From assembly GCF_001280015.1 (NCBI RefSeq), contig NZ_LGDV01000118.1:124001-188000 (forward strand): DNA of 64,000 nt, written 5' to 3'. The translations under genes were made by a program, and so were the position numbers. The notes below the pieces were generated by a model that did no database searches, was not told the origin of the DNA, and was given only the letters and a program-made list of their open reading frames with translations. Shown here one piece after another: positions 39,184 to 48,536 of the stretch; position 1 is the stretch's first letter, and the number at the start of each line of letters is the position of its first letter. The DNA comes from Streptomyces sp. MMG1121 (lineage in GTDB: Bacteria; Actinomycetota; Actinomycetes; Streptomycetales; Streptomycetaceae).

Positions 39184-41037
39184 CTAGGAAGAGAGTTCCT
39201 CGACTACGGCCAGCAGCGTTCCCGGTTCCACCTGCTGTCCGGCGGAGACCGGGAGGGCACTGAGCGTGCCCGCGACCGGTGCCGAGATCTGGTGCTGCAT
39301 CTTCATCGCCTCCAGCCAGATCAGAGGCTGTCCCGCCGCGACGGGCACCCCCTCCTCCAGCCCCTCTGCGATGCGGACGACCGTGCCCGGCATCGGGGCG
39401 ACCAGCGAGCCCGGGGCCAGCTGGGCGGCCGGGTCGGGGAAGCGGGGCAGGGCGGCGAGACGGGTGGTGTTGACATGGACCTGGTCGCCGTACACGGAGA
39501 CCTCGAACCGGCGCTGTACGCCGTCCACTTCGAGTACGACCACACGCGCGCCCGCGTGCACGACGCGCACCCCGTCCGCCGTGAGGCCCTCGCGCGTGTG
39601 CCGGTAGCGGACCTCGTGCTCCTCCCCCGCCAGCTCGTACCGCCTGACCTGCGGTTGCGACGGCAGGTTGCGCCAGCCGCCGAAGCGGGAGCGGCCGTGG
39701 GCGGCGGCGAGGGCGGCGGCGAGCGGGGCGAGGGGATCGGGGGCGGGCTCGGTGAGTTCGGTGAGACGGCGGTCGTAGAAGCCGGTGTCCATGCGGCCGG
39801 CCGCGAACTCCTCGTGGCGCAGGGAGCGTACGAGCAGGTCCCTGTTGGTGACCGGGCCGTGGAGTTCCGCCCGCTCCAGGGCGCCGGCGAGCCTGCGCAG
39901 CGCCTCCGCGCGCGTGGGGGCGTGGGCGACGACCTTGGCGAGCATCGGGTCGTAGTGGACGCCGATGGTGTCGCCGTCGGTGTAGCCGGTGTCCAGGCGG
40001 ACGCCGGCGGATACGGCGAGCCGGTGCAGGGTGCCGGTCTGCGGGGCCCAGTCGCGGGCGGGGTCCTCGGCGTACAGGCGGGCCTCGATCGCGTGCCCAC
40101 GCGCGCGGGGCGGGTTCTTCGGGAGGGCGTGGCCCTCGGCGACGCGGAGCTGTTCGGCGACCAGGTCGAGGCCGAACAGCTCCTCCGTGACGGGGTGTTC
40201 GACCTGAAGGCGGGTGTTCATCTCCAGGAAGTGCGCGCGACCGTCGGCGACGAGGAACTCGACGGTGCCGGCGCCCACGTAGGCGACGGCGCACGCGGCC
40301 TGCACGGCCAGCGCGTACAGATCCTCCGTGAGCCCCTCGGAGAGCCCGGGCGCCGGGGCCTCCTCGATGACCTTCTGGTGGCGGCGCTGGAGGGAGCAGT
40401 CGCGGGTGCCGAGCGGCCAGACCGTGCCGTGGGTGTCGGCGAGGATCTGCACCTCGACATGGCGGCCGTGCTCCAGGTACGGCTCCACGAAGACCTCGCC
40501 GTCACCGAAGGCGCTCGCGGCCTCGGCTCGCGCGCCCTCCAGTGCAGCGCTCAGCTCCTCCAGACGGCGCACGATCCGCATCCCGCGCCCCCCGCCGCCC
40601 GCGGCCGCCTTCACCAGGACCGGCAGGTCGGCCTCGGTGACCTCGGCCGCGTCGAGGGGCGCGATCCCCATCAGTTCCTTGGCGCGGGTCTTGGAGGCCA
40701 TGGCCTCGATGGCCTCGGGGGGCGGGCCGATCCAGGTCAGGCCGGCGTCGCGGACGGCGCGGGCGAAGCCGGGGTTCTCGGAGAGGAAGCCGTAGCCGGG
40801 GTGCACGGCGTCCGCGCCGGCGGCCAGCGCCGCCTTCACGATCAGGTCACCGCGCAGATACGTCTCGGCGGGCGCCGCTCCCGGCAGCCGTACGGCCGTG
40901 TCGGCCACGCGCGCGTGCAGCGCACCGGCGTCGGCGTCCGAGTGCACGGCGACCGTCCGGATTCCGAGCTCACGGCAGGTGCGGACGATCCGGCAGGCGA
41001 TCTCGCCCCGGTTGGCGACGAGCAGTGTCGAAATCAT
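39184..41037 (-). CDS. Biotin-dependent acyl-CoA carboxylase, alpha subunit (biotin carboxylase plus BCCP)
   Basis: 617 residues. Biotin carboxylase domain 1-445: LLVANRGEIACRIVRTCRELGI, HPGYGFLSENPGFARA, the ATP-grasp loop KAAAGGGGRGMRI, and EMNTRLQVEHPVTEE. A middle linker domain follows, then a C-terminal biotinyl domain with EAMKMQHQ near residue 576, whose Lys carries biotin. With the beta subunit immediately upstream it should carboxylate an alpha,beta-unsaturated or short acyl-CoA using ATP and bicarbonate. Methylcrotonyl-CoA or geranyl-CoA carboxylase is favoured over acetyl/propionyl-CoA carboxylase because of the AtuA, hydratase and dehydrogenase neighbours. Confidence 0.94.
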   Translation of the reverse strand: MISTLLVANRGEIACRIVRTCRELGIRTVAVHSDADAGALHARVADTAVRLPGAAPAETYLRGDLIVKAALAAGADAVHPGYGFLSENPGFARAVRDAGLTWIGPPPEAIEAMASKTRAKELMGIAPLDAAEVTEADLPVLVKAAAGGGGRGMRIVRRLEELSAALEGARAEAASAFGDGEVFVEPYLEHGRHVEVQILADTHGTVWPLGTRDCSLQRRHQKVIEEAPAPGLSEGLTEDLYALAVQAACAVAYVGAGTVEFLVADGRAHFLEMNTRLQVEHPVTEELFGLDLVAEQLRVAEGHALPKNPPRARGHAIEARLYAEDPARDWAPQTGTLHRLAVSAGVRLDTGYTDGDTIGVHYDPMLAKVVAHAPTRAEALRRLAGALERAELHGPVTNRDLLVRSLRHEEFAAGRMDTGFYDRRLTELTEPAPDPLAPLAAALAAAHGRSRFGGWRNLPSQPQVRRYELAGEEHEVRYRHTREGLTADGVRVVHAGARVVVLEVDGVQRRFEVSVYGDQVHVNTTRLAALPRFPDPAAQLAPGSLVAPMPGTVVRIAEGLEEGVPVAAGQPLIWLEAMKMQHQISAPVAGTLSALPVSAGQQVEPGTLLAVVEELSS

Positions 41038-41042
41038 GGGTC

Positions 41043-42641
41043 TCACATCCGGAAGACGCCGAAGCCACCGCGCGCGCCCTCGTAGGGCGCGGTGTGGAGG
41101 GCGGACAGACACAGGCCGAGGACGGTGCGGGTGTCGCGCGGGTCGATGACGCCGTCGTCGTACAGCCGCCCGGACAGGAACATCGGCAGCGACTCGGACT
41201 CGATCTGCTGCTCCACCATCGCGCGCAGGGCCGCGTCCGCGTCCTCGTCGTACGGCTGCCCCTTCGCCGCCGCCGACTGGCGGGCGACGATGGAGAGCAC
41301 TCCGGCGAGCTGCTGCGGGCCCATGACGGCGGACTTGGCGCTGGGCCAGGCGAACAGGAACCGGGGGTCGTAGGCGCGCCCGCACATGCCGTAGTGCCCG
41401 GCGCCGTAGGACGCGCCCATGAGGACGGACAGGTGCGGGACCTTCGAGTTGCTGACGGCGTTGATCATCATGGCGCCGTGCTTGATGATCCCGCCCTGCT
41501 CGTACTCCTTGCCGACCATGTAGCCGGTGGTGTTGTGCAGGAACAGCAGCGGGATGTCGCGCTGGTTGGCGAGCTGGATGAACTGGGCGGCCTTCTGCGA
41601 CTCGGCGCTGAACAGGACCCCTTGGGCGTTCGCCAGGATGCCGACCGGGTAGCCGTGCAGGCTCGCCCAGCCGGTCACCAGGCTCGCGCCGTACAGCGGC
41701 TTGAACTCGTCGAAGTCGGAGGCGTCGACGATCCGGGCGATGACCTCGCGCGGGTCGAAGGGGATCTTCAGATCGCCCGGGACGATGCCCAGCAGCTCCT
41801 CGGAGTCGTACTTCGGCGGCTCGGCCGGGCCCGGGTCCGGGTACGCCTTGTGGTGGTTGAGACGGGCGACCACGCGGCGGGCCTGGCGCAGGGCGTCCGG
41901 CTCGTCCACGGCGAAGTAGTCGGCGAGGCCCGAGACGCGCGCGTGCATCTCCGCGCCGCCCAGGGACTCGTCGTCGCTCTCCTCGCCGGTGGCCATCTTC
42001 ACCAGCGGCGGTCCGCCGAGGAAGACCTTCGCCCGCTCCTTGACCATGATCACGTGATCGGACATGCCGGGGACGTAGGCGCCGCCGGCGGTGGAGTTGC
42101 CGAAGACGACGGCGACGGTCGGGATGCCGGCGGCGGACAGCCGGGTCAGGTCGCGGAAGATGGCGCCGCCCGGGATGAAGATCTCCTTCTGGGAGGGCAG
42201 GTCGGCGCCGCCCGACTCCACCAGGCTGATGCAGGGCAGCCGGTTGGCGAGCGCGATGTCGTTGGCACGCAGGGCCTTCTTCAGCGACCAGGGGTTGCTG
42301 GCGCCACCGCGCACCGTCGGGTCGTTGGCGGTGATCAGGCACTCCACGCCCTCGACCACACCGATGCCGGTGACCAGCGAGGCGCCCACAGCGTAGTCGC
42401 TGCCCCAGGCGGCCAGCGGGGACAGCTCCAGGAAGGGGGTGTCGGGGTCGAGCAGCAGCTCGATCCGTTCCCGGGCGAGCAACTTGCCGCGCTCGCGGTG
42501 CCGTTGGATGTACTTGGCGCCGCCGCCCGCGAGCGCCTTTGCGTGCTCGGCGTCGAGTGCGGCGAGCTTGGCGAGCATGGCCTCGCGGTGCGCCCGGTGG
42601 TCGGGGCCGCCCGGGTCCAGGGCCGACGTCAGGGTGGTCAC
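41043..42641 (-). CDS. Acyl-CoA carboxylase, carboxyltransferase beta subunit (MCC/GCC type)
   Basis: 532 residues. The two crotonase-like halves are visible: RGKLLARERIELLLDPDTPFLELSPLAAW, SLVESGGADLPSQKEIFIPGGAIFRD, and AVSNSKVPHLSVLMGASYGAGHYGMCGRAYDPRFLFAWPSA. The SGGADLPSQ and GHYGMCGRAY segments are characteristic of methylcrotonyl-/geranyl-CoA carboxylase beta chains rather than AccD/PccB. The GTG start overlaps the AtuA-like stop (GTGA) and the alpha gene follows after 5 bp. It transfers carboxyl from biotin to the gamma-methyl position of the acyl-CoA. Confidence 0.93.
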   Translation of the reverse strand: MTTLTSALDPGGPDHRAHREAMLAKLAALDAEHAKALAGGGAKYIQRHRERGKLLARERIELLLDPDTPFLELSPLAAWGSDYAVGASLVTGIGVVEGVECLITANDPTVRGGASNPWSLKKALRANDIALANRLPCISLVESGGADLPSQKEIFIPGGAIFRDLTRLSAAGIPTVAVVFGNSTAGGAYVPGMSDHVIMVKERAKVFLGGPPLVKMATGEESDDESLGGAEMHARVSGLADYFAVDEPDALRQARRVVARLNHHKAYPDPGPAEPPKYDSEELLGIVPGDLKIPFDPREVIARIVDASDFDEFKPLYGASLVTGWASLHGYPVGILANAQGVLFSAESQKAAQFIQLANQRDIPLLFLHNTTGYMVGKEYEQGGIIKHGAMMINAVSNSKVPHLSVLMGASYGAGHYGMCGRAYDPRFLFAWPSAKSAVMGPQQLAGVLSIVARQSAAAKGQPYDEDADAALRAMVEQQIESESLPMFLSGRLYDDGVIDPRDTRTVLGLCLSALHTAPYEGARGGFGVFRM

Positions 42642-44314
42642 AGCAGGGTCTCCGGGATGTCCAGGTGGCGAGAGCGCAGCCATTCGCCGAGGGCCTTGGC
42701 CTGCGGGTCGAAGCGGTGCCGGGCGGCGACGCCGGCGCCGAGGACGCCCTCGACGACGAAGTTGACCGCGCGGAGGTTCGGCAGCAGGTGCCGGGTGACG
42801 GGCAGGTCCCGGCTCTCGGGGATCAGCTGCCGGAACCTTTCGGCGGTCAGCTCGTGCGCGAGCCACCGCCAGGCCTCGTCGGTACGGGCCCACACCCCCA
42901 CGTTGGCGTTTCCGCCCTTGTCCCCGCTGCGGGCCCCGGCGACCAGCCCGAGCGGCGCCCGCCGGGTCGGCCCGGGCACAAGGGGCTCCGGGAGGGCCGG
43001 TTCCGGTACGGCGTCCAGGGGCTGGGTGTCCTGGGGCAGGGACACAGGTACCCGACGTCCGTCGTAGAGGACGGCCATATGGTCGACACCACCATGGGGT
43101 GTGTACACATCCTCGAAGACCCCATAGGGGGAGGCCTTTTCGGGTGGGGAGAGCACATGGAAGCCCGGGTAGCTGGCGAGTGCCAGCTCCACGGCGGCTG
43201 CGCCCAGGGCCCGCCCCACGACCCGCTCGTCCGGATCCCGTACGACGAGCCGCAGCAGAGCGCTGGCCGTCTCCTCGGTGGGGGCGTCGGCGCGGTCGGT
43301 CCGGACGAGTTCCCAACGGACCTCTTCCGGCGGCGACTTGGCGAGGGCGTCGGACAGCTGGTCGCGGACGAGGGCGGCCTTGGCCTCGATGTCGAGTCCG
43401 GTGAGGACGAAGACGACCTCGTTGCGGAAGCCGCCGAGCCGGTTGACTCCGACCTTGAGCGTGGGCGGCGGTGCCTCGCCGCGCACGCCCTCGATCCGCA
43501 CCCGGTCCGGCCCGTCCTGGCGCAGCCGTACGGTGTCCAGCCGGGCGGTGACATCGGGTCCGGCGTACCGGCCGCCGCCGGTCTCGTAGAGCAGCTGGGC
43601 GGTGACCGTGCCGACGTCGACCAGGCCGCCGGTGCCGGGGTGCTTGGTGATGACGCTGCTGCCGTCGGAGTGGATCTCGGCGAGCGGGAACCCGGGCCGG
43701 CGTACGTCCCCCTCGGTGAAGAACGCGTAGTTGCCGCCGGTGGCCTGGGTGCCGCACTCCAGCACGTGCCCGGCGACGACGGCGCCCGCGAGCCGGTCGT
43801 ACTCCCCGGGCCGCCAGCCGAAGTGGGCGGCGGCCGGCCCGGTGACGAGGGCCGCGTCCGTCACGCGCCCGGTGACGACGATGTCCGCGCCGGCCCGCAG
43901 ACACTCGGCGATGCCGAAGCCGCCGAGGTAGGCGTGGGCGGCGAGGGCGTCGGGCCGGGAGGCGGTGAGGTCGTCGCCCTCGACATGCGCGACCCGCACA
44001 CCGATCCCCAGCCGGTCGGCCAACTCCCTTACGGCCGCGGCCAGTCCGGCCGGGTTCAGGCCTCCGGCGTTGGTGACGATGCGCACGCCCCGCTCATGGG
44101 CGAGCCCGAGGCAGTCCTCCAGCTGGCGCAGGAAGGTGCGGGCGTATCCGGCGCGGGGGTCCTTCAGCCGGTCGCGGGCGAGGATCAGCATGGTGAGTTC
44201 GGCGAGATAGTCGCCGGTGAGGACGTCGAGTTCGCCGCCGGTGAGCATCTCGCGCAGGGCGCCCGCGCGGTCGCCGTAGAAGCCGGAGAAGTTGCCGATG
44301 CGGAGGGCTTTCAC
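42638..44314 (-). CDS. AtuA-family acyclic terpene utilisation protein (DUF1446)
   Basis: 558 residues from GTG 44314. Conserved pieces are IGNFSGFYGDRAGALREML, LTGDYLAELTMLILARDR, IVTNAGGLNPAGLA, GRVTDAALVTGPAAAHFGW and TGGNYAFFTE. The C-terminal AtuA-associated domain starts about residue 450 (LGLVAGARSGDKGGNANVGVWA). The family is named from atu genes of Pseudomonas citronellol/geraniol catabolism; its reaction is not firmly known. Overlaps at both ends (GTGA) lock it into the operon. It is the strongest sign that the operon handles terpenoid-like or branched acyl-CoA. Confidence 0.9.
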   Translation of the reverse strand: MKALRIGNFSGFYGDRAGALREMLTGGELDVLTGDYLAELTMLILARDRLKDPRAGYARTFLRQLEDCLGLAHERGVRIVTNAGGLNPAGLAAAVRELADRLGIGVRVAHVEGDDLTASRPDALAAHAYLGGFGIAECLRAGADIVVTGRVTDAALVTGPAAAHFGWRPGEYDRLAGAVVAGHVLECGTQATGGNYAFFTEGDVRRPGFPLAEIHSDGSSVITKHPGTGGLVDVGTVTAQLLYETGGGRYAGPDVTARLDTVRLRQDGPDRVRIEGVRGEAPPPTLKVGVNRLGGFRNEVVFVLTGLDIEAKAALVRDQLSDALAKSPPEEVRWELVRTDRADAPTEETASALLRLVVRDPDERVVGRALGAAAVELALASYPGFHVLSPPEKASPYGVFEDVYTPHGGVDHMAVLYDGRRVPVSLPQDTQPLDAVPEPALPEPLVPGPTRRAPLGLVAGARSGDKGGNANVGVWARTDEAWRWLAHELTAERFRQLIPESRDLPVTRHLLPNLRAVNFVVEGVLGAGVAARHRFDPQAKALGEWLRSRHLDIPETLL

Positions 44315-45105
44315 CGGGTGTCTCCCTTCGGCCGGCGTCCGGCGCCGGGCGGACCCGCGAAGGCCTGGGCGATGTCGAGCCAGCGGTCGGCGTCGGGGCC
44401 CACGGCGGTCAGGGCGAGGTCGGCGCGGTGGGCCCGTTGGGTGACGAGGAGGCAGAAGTCGAGGGCGGGGCCGGTGACGCGCTGCGGTGCGCCCTCGGGG
44501 CCGTAGGCCCACACCTCACCCGAGGGTGCCGTCAGTTCGATGCGGAAGTCGTCGGCGGGCGGGGTGAGGCCGTGCACGGTGTGGGCGAAGTCGCGGGTAC
44601 GAATCCCGAGCCGGGCCACATGTCGGAGCCGGTCGGTGGGTGTGCGGACCACACCCAGCGCGTCGGCGATGTCCAGGCCATGGGCCCAGGTCTCCATAAG
44701 ACGGGCGGTAGCCATAGAGGCGACCGACATGGGTGGGCCGTACCAGGGGAATCGGGCATCCGGTGGTGCGGTGCGCAGGGCACGGTCGAGGCCGGCGCGT
44801 CCGGTCCGCCAGGCGGCGAGGAGGTCGACAGGCGAAAGGCGGGAACCCTCCTCCGCGCCCTCGTCCACGAAGGAGTCCGGGGCGGCGAGCGCCTTCTCGA
44901 CCAGGGCGCGGAAGCCGTCCGCGTCGGTGGCGGCCAGCAGGGCCGAGCGGTCGGTCCAGGCGAGGTGCGCGACCTGGTGGGCGACGCTCCAGCCGGGCGC
45001 GGCGGTGGGCAGTGTCCATTGCGCGGGGCTCAACTCGGCGACGAGCAGGTCGAGTTCCTCGCTCTCGGCACGCAGGTCGTCGATGACGGGCGTCGGGTCG
45101 GCCAT
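44311..45105 (-). CDS. TIGR03084-type metal-binding protein (DinB/maleylpyruvate isomerase fold)
   Basis: 264 residues. DLRAESEELDLLVAELSPAQWTLPTAAPGWSVAHQVAHLAWTDRS and RLMETWAHGLDIADALG give the three His/Glu positions of the DinB-like metal site. The WHGxDIADALG-type motif and mycothiol-isomerase similarity suggest a thiol-cofactor step or a structural role. It is the first gene of the operon, 33 bp from the palindromic operator, and overlaps AtuA by GTGA. Proteins of this group often accompany AtuA-type operons in actinobacteria, as I remember them. Activity unknown. Confidence 0.82.
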   Translation of the reverse strand: MADPTPVIDDLRAESEELDLLVAELSPAQWTLPTAAPGWSVAHQVAHLAWTDRSALLAATDADGFRALVEKALAAPDSFVDEGAEEGSRLSPVDLLAAWRTGRAGLDRALRTAPPDARFPWYGPPMSVASMATARLMETWAHGLDIADALGVVRTPTDRLRHVARLGIRTRDFAHTVHGLTPPADDFRIELTAPSGEVWAYGPEGAPQRVTGPALDFCLLVTQRAHRADLALTAVGPDADRWLDIAQAFAGPPGAGRRPKGDTR

Positions 45106-45137
45106 GAGGGGAGCATGGCAGTGGGGGTGGAAACAAT

Positions 45138-45149
45138 CAAGCGTGCTTG
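45138..45149. promoter_or_regulatory. Palindromic operator of the AtuA operon (CAAGC-GT-GCTTG)
   Basis: Perfect 5-bp arms around GT, extended to ATCAAGC...GCTTGCAT on both sides, located 33 bp upstream of the first gene start. Only copy I see in the window. The operon's terminal TetR gene is the likely binder. Confidence 0.6.
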
Positions 45150-45297
45150 CATGAATTTGGCCTCCATGACCCCCCGCGACCGCACGCGGTCGGACACCCC
45201 GGGGATGGAGCGGTCACCCTCCCCCTCCGGACCGGGATCCGGCTGGCGGTGTCGCGCCCCCTCGGCCGGCCCCGCCGTCACCGGGCAGACCGGGCCG

Positions 45298-46272
45298 TCA
45301 GGCCTCCGGTGCCGGCTCCACGCGGGCCTTGCCTCGGCCTATCTGGGTGCGGACCGCGCCGATGCTTGCCGCTATGACCAGGGTGATGGCGGCAGCCTCC
45401 GTCCAGGACAGGGCCTGGCCGAGGATGAGGAAGCCCGCTGTGGCGGCTATGGCCGGTTCCAGGCTCATCAATATCGCGAAGGTGGAGGCGGGGAGGCGGC
45501 GCAGGGCCAGGAGTTCGAGGGTGTAGGGCAGGACCGAGGAGAGCAGGGCCACCGCCGAGCCGAGGGCGATCGTGGTGGGGTCCAGCAGGCGGGTGCCCGC
45601 CGAGGCCATGCCCACGGGGAGGAAGAGGAGCGCCGCGACCGCCATGGCGAGGGCCAGGCCGTCCGCCTGCGGGAAGCGGCGGCCCGTACGGGCGCTGAAG
45701 AGGATGTAGATCGCCCACATGGCGCCGGCACCCAGGGCGAATCCGACACCTGTGGGGTCCAGATCGCTGAAGCCTCCGCCGCCCAGCAGGAACACGCCGA
45801 GCAGGGCCAGTCCAGCCCACACCGCGTTGATCGCCCGGCGGGAGGCCAGGACGGACAGGGCCAGCGGGCCGAGGACCTCCAGGGTGACCGCGGGGCCCAG
45901 CGGGATGCGGGCGACCGCCTCGTAGAAGAGGCCGTTCATCGCGCCCATGGCGATGCCGAACGCGATGACCGTGCCCCAGTCGGCGCGCGAGTGGCCGCGC
46001 AGTCGGGGGCGGCAGACCACGAGGAGGACGACCGCCGCCGCGAGGAGACGGAGCGTGACGACGCCGAGTGCGCCGGCGCGGGGCATCAGCGTCACCGCGA
46101 GCGCGCCGCCGAACTGGACCGAGATGCCGCCCGCCAGCACCAGACCGACCGGCCCGAACGAGCCGGAGCGGCGTGGTGCTCCGTCCGGGGCGACCGGGGT
46201 CGGCGCGGCGGTGCTGGAGGCGGTCGGGGCGGGGGTCACGGGCAGTCCTGGGGCTTGATCGAGTACGTCCAT
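45298..46272 (-). CDS. EamA/DMT-family exporter (RhtA-like)
   Basis: 324 residues with about ten transmembrane helices in two EamA repeats (for example GLVLAGGISVQFGGALAVTLM, VIAFGIAMGAMNGLFYEAVARIPLGPAVTLEVLGPL, AILMSLEPAIAATAGFLILGQ). The pattern FYEAVARIPLGPAVTLEVLGPLALS is typical of threonine/homoserine exporter RhtA-type carriers. The first 40 residues are a low-complexity cytoplasmic tail. No Shine-Dalgarno sequence is visible at ATG 46272. It is isolated, 192 bp before the AtuA operon and 105 bp from the ABC gene. Export of amino acids or metabolites is likely; the substrate is unknown. Confidence 0.88.
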   Translation of the reverse strand: MDVLDQAPGLPVTPAPTASSTAAPTPVAPDGAPRRSGSFGPVGLVLAGGISVQFGGALAVTLMPRAGALGVVTLRLLAAAVVLLVVCRPRLRGHSRADWGTVIAFGIAMGAMNGLFYEAVARIPLGPAVTLEVLGPLALSVLASRRAINAVWAGLALLGVFLLGGGGFSDLDPTGVGFALGAGAMWAIYILFSARTGRRFPQADGLALAMAVAALLFLPVGMASAGTRLLDPTTIALGSAVALLSSVLPYTLELLALRRLPASTFAILMSLEPAIAATAGFLILGQALSWTEAAAITLVIAASIGAVRTQIGRGKARVEPAPEA

Positions 46273-46377
46273 CGCGATGTACTACCAGGTCCAGGGTAAT
46301 GGACTTCGACAGGAGCGTGAACCCTTTAAGGGACTGTCCCGGATGATGGGATCCGGTGCTGGGACCGGGCACCGAGG

Positions 46378-48438
46378 TCAGCTGCCCGGCCAGGCCTCCT
46401 CGTCCCGGAACAGGGGGCGGCCGTCCGCGAGGGAGACCGGTGCGTTTCCGTACGCCTGATGGCCGGGCTCGGGCCAGGTCGCCGCGGGGGCGTACGGCTC
46501 GGGCCGGGACGGGGGGTGGGACTCGGGACGGGGGTGGGGCCAGGTCGTCGCGTACGGCTCCTGACCGGGGGCGTATGCGTACCCGGCGGGCGGTGTCGGC
46601 GTCGGCGTCGGCGTCGGCTGCCGGTCCTCCCACAGCGGCATGCGCAGCTCGCCGGTGTCCATCACCGCGTTGTTCTGCGAGCGGTGCAGCCGGGCGTACG
46701 CGCCGCCCCGGGCGAGGAGTTCCTCATGGCGGCCGGTCTCCACGATGCGGCCCCGGTCCACGACGAGGATGCGGTCGGCGTCGGGGGCGAGGTTGAGATC
46801 GTGGGTGATCATGATCGTCGTACGGCCCGCCATCAGGCGGCGCAGCGGCTTGACGACGCGGCGGGCGGCCATCGCGTCCAGGCCCGTCGTCGGCTCGTCC
46901 AGGACCAGGACCGGGGCGTCGCGCAGGATGGCGCGCGCGATGGCCAGGCGCTGGAGCTGGCCGCCGGACAGACGGGCCGAGTTGGGGTCGACCCGGGTGT
47001 CGTAGCCGTCGGGGAGTCTGAGGATGAACTCGTGGGCGTCCGCCGCCCTCGCCGCTTCCTCGATCGCCTGATGGCTGGCGCCGGGGCGGCCGCAGGCGAT
47101 GTTCGCGCGGACCGTGTCGTGCAGGACGAGGGTCTCCTGCGGGAGGAGCGTGACGTACGCGCGCAGGCGTGCGAGGGGGAAGTCCCTGAGCGGTACGCCG
47201 TCCAGCAGGATCTGGCCGGTGTCGGGGTCGTAGAAGCGGAGCAGCAGTTTGGAGACCGTGGACTTTCCGGCGCCGCTCGGGCCGGTGACGATCACCAGTT
47301 CACCGGGGCTGACCGTGAAGGAGAGGCCTTCGAGGGCGGTCTTGTCGGCGCCCGGGTAGCGGAAGGCGACGTCGCGGACCTCCACCCGGCCGTCGGGACG
47401 GCCGGTCTCCGTGCCGCGCCGGGGGTCGGTGACCGAGGGGCGGACGTCGAGGATCTCGATGAGCCGCTCGGCGCCCGCCGTGGCGGCGGTGATCGTGAGG
47501 CCGAGCTGGGCGAGGCCGCGCACGGGCGGGTAGAGGTAGCCGAGGAAGGCGGCGAAGGCGAGCAGCTGGCCGAGGGTCATGCGGCCGGTGGAGATCTCCC
47601 AGGCACCGATGCCGATCACCGCGAGCACGCAGACCGTCTCGATGACCTGGACGAGTTGCTCGTAGGCCTCGTTGAGGCGGGTGGAACGGACCGAGGCGCG
47701 GAACCAGGCGCTGGCCTCCTCGCCCAGCCGGCGGCGCTCGGCGTCGCGGCGGTCGTAGGCTTGGGTGAGCACGATGTTGCCGAGGGATTCCTCGACCACC
47801 GAGGTGATGGCGCCGTCGGCGACCCGGCCCGCGCGGGAGACGTCCTTGATGGAACCGGAGAAGCGGCGGGCGGCCAGCCAGAACAGGGGCGCGAGGACGA
47901 AGGTGGCGGCGGCCAGGTCCCAGCGCAGCCAGAACGCGGCGGCGGCGTAGAAGAGGGCGGAGAAGGCGGCCGAGGCGGCGCCGACCAGACCGGAGACGAC
48001 CATCGTCTCGATCGCCTCGACGTCGCTGGTCAGCCGAGAGAGCAGATCGCCCTGGCGGTGGCGCTGGAAGAAGTGCGGGGGCAGCTGCTGGACGTGGTCG
48101 AAGACGTGCTCGCGCAGCCGCATCACGAAGCGTTCGGTGGCCCAGGCGGCGAGGGAGTTGCCGGCGTACGCGACGAACGCGCCGACGACGGCGACGCCCA
48201 GCCACTTCACGGCGGGCGCCCAGAACGCGGCCAGTGATCCCTTCTCCAGGGCGTGGTCGGTGAGTTCGCCGAAGAGCAGAACGGCCTCGGTCTCGGCGAG
48301 CGCGGCGATCACCGTGCACAGCCAGACGACGAGCAGCCATTTTCTCAGCCCCTTGGTCAGCGGCCAGAAACGGCGGAATGCTGTCCGGGCGGGAATGGTC
48401 GGGGTCTCGTACTCGAATTCATCACCCTCGTCCGTCAT
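46378..48438 (-). CDS. ABC exporter, fused membrane and ATPase domains
   Basis: 686 residues. Six membrane helices in residues 30-310 (LVVWLCTVIAALAETEAVLLF, LGVAVVGAFVAYAGNSLAAW). The nucleotide-binding domain has Walker A GPSGAGKS near 386, LSGGQLQR near 490 and Walker B VLVLDEPT near 511. The coupling loop LPPHFFQRHRQGDLLSRLTSD is standard for type IV exporters. The last 90 residues are a Pro/Gly/Tyr-rich tail of unknown role. No C39 peptidase domain is present, so it would not cleave a leader. It follows a 43-residue Pro/Lys-rich peptide gene and an intrinsic terminator on the same strand, an arrangement seen in secreted-peptide loci. Confidence 0.93.
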   Translation of the reverse strand: MTDEGDEFEYETPTIPARTAFRRFWPLTKGLRKWLLVVWLCTVIAALAETEAVLLFGELTDHALEKGSLAAFWAPAVKWLGVAVVGAFVAYAGNSLAAWATERFVMRLREHVFDHVQQLPPHFFQRHRQGDLLSRLTSDVEAIETMVVSGLVGAASAAFSALFYAAAAFWLRWDLAAATFVLAPLFWLAARRFSGSIKDVSRAGRVADGAITSVVEESLGNIVLTQAYDRRDAERRRLGEEASAWFRASVRSTRLNEAYEQLVQVIETVCVLAVIGIGAWEISTGRMTLGQLLAFAAFLGYLYPPVRGLAQLGLTITAATAGAERLIEILDVRPSVTDPRRGTETGRPDGRVEVRDVAFRYPGADKTALEGLSFTVSPGELVIVTGPSGAGKSTVSKLLLRFYDPDTGQILLDGVPLRDFPLARLRAYVTLLPQETLVLHDTVRANIACGRPGASHQAIEEAARAADAHEFILRLPDGYDTRVDPNSARLSGGQLQRLAIARAILRDAPVLVLDEPTTGLDAMAARRVVKPLRRLMAGRTTIMITHDLNLAPDADRILVVDRGRIVETGRHEELLARGGAYARLHRSQNNAVMDTGELRMPLWEDRQPTPTPTPTPPAGYAYAPGQEPYATTWPHPRPESHPPSRPEPYAPAATWPEPGHQAYGNAPVSLADGRPLFRDEEAWPGS

Positions 48439-48489
48439 GCGAATCCCTTCTCGATTCCGTTCCGGATCACCTTTCTGAAATGAAAAACC

Positions 48490-48521
48490 AAAGGGGCCGA
48501 CGGTGCACCATCGACCCCTTT
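48490..48521 (-). terminator. Intrinsic terminator/attenuator between the small peptide and the ABC exporter
   Basis: A 32-bp dyad (left AAAGGGG, right CCCCTTT, centre 48505/48506). In minus-strand RNA every pair forms, two as G-U; in plus-strand RNA the same two are A-C mismatches, so it evolved to act on the minus-strand transcript. It is followed by a T-rich tract (TTTGGTTTTTC). It lies 16 bp beyond the small peptide's stop. Confidence 0.75.
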
Positions 48522-48536
48522 CAATTCAGCCTCGGA

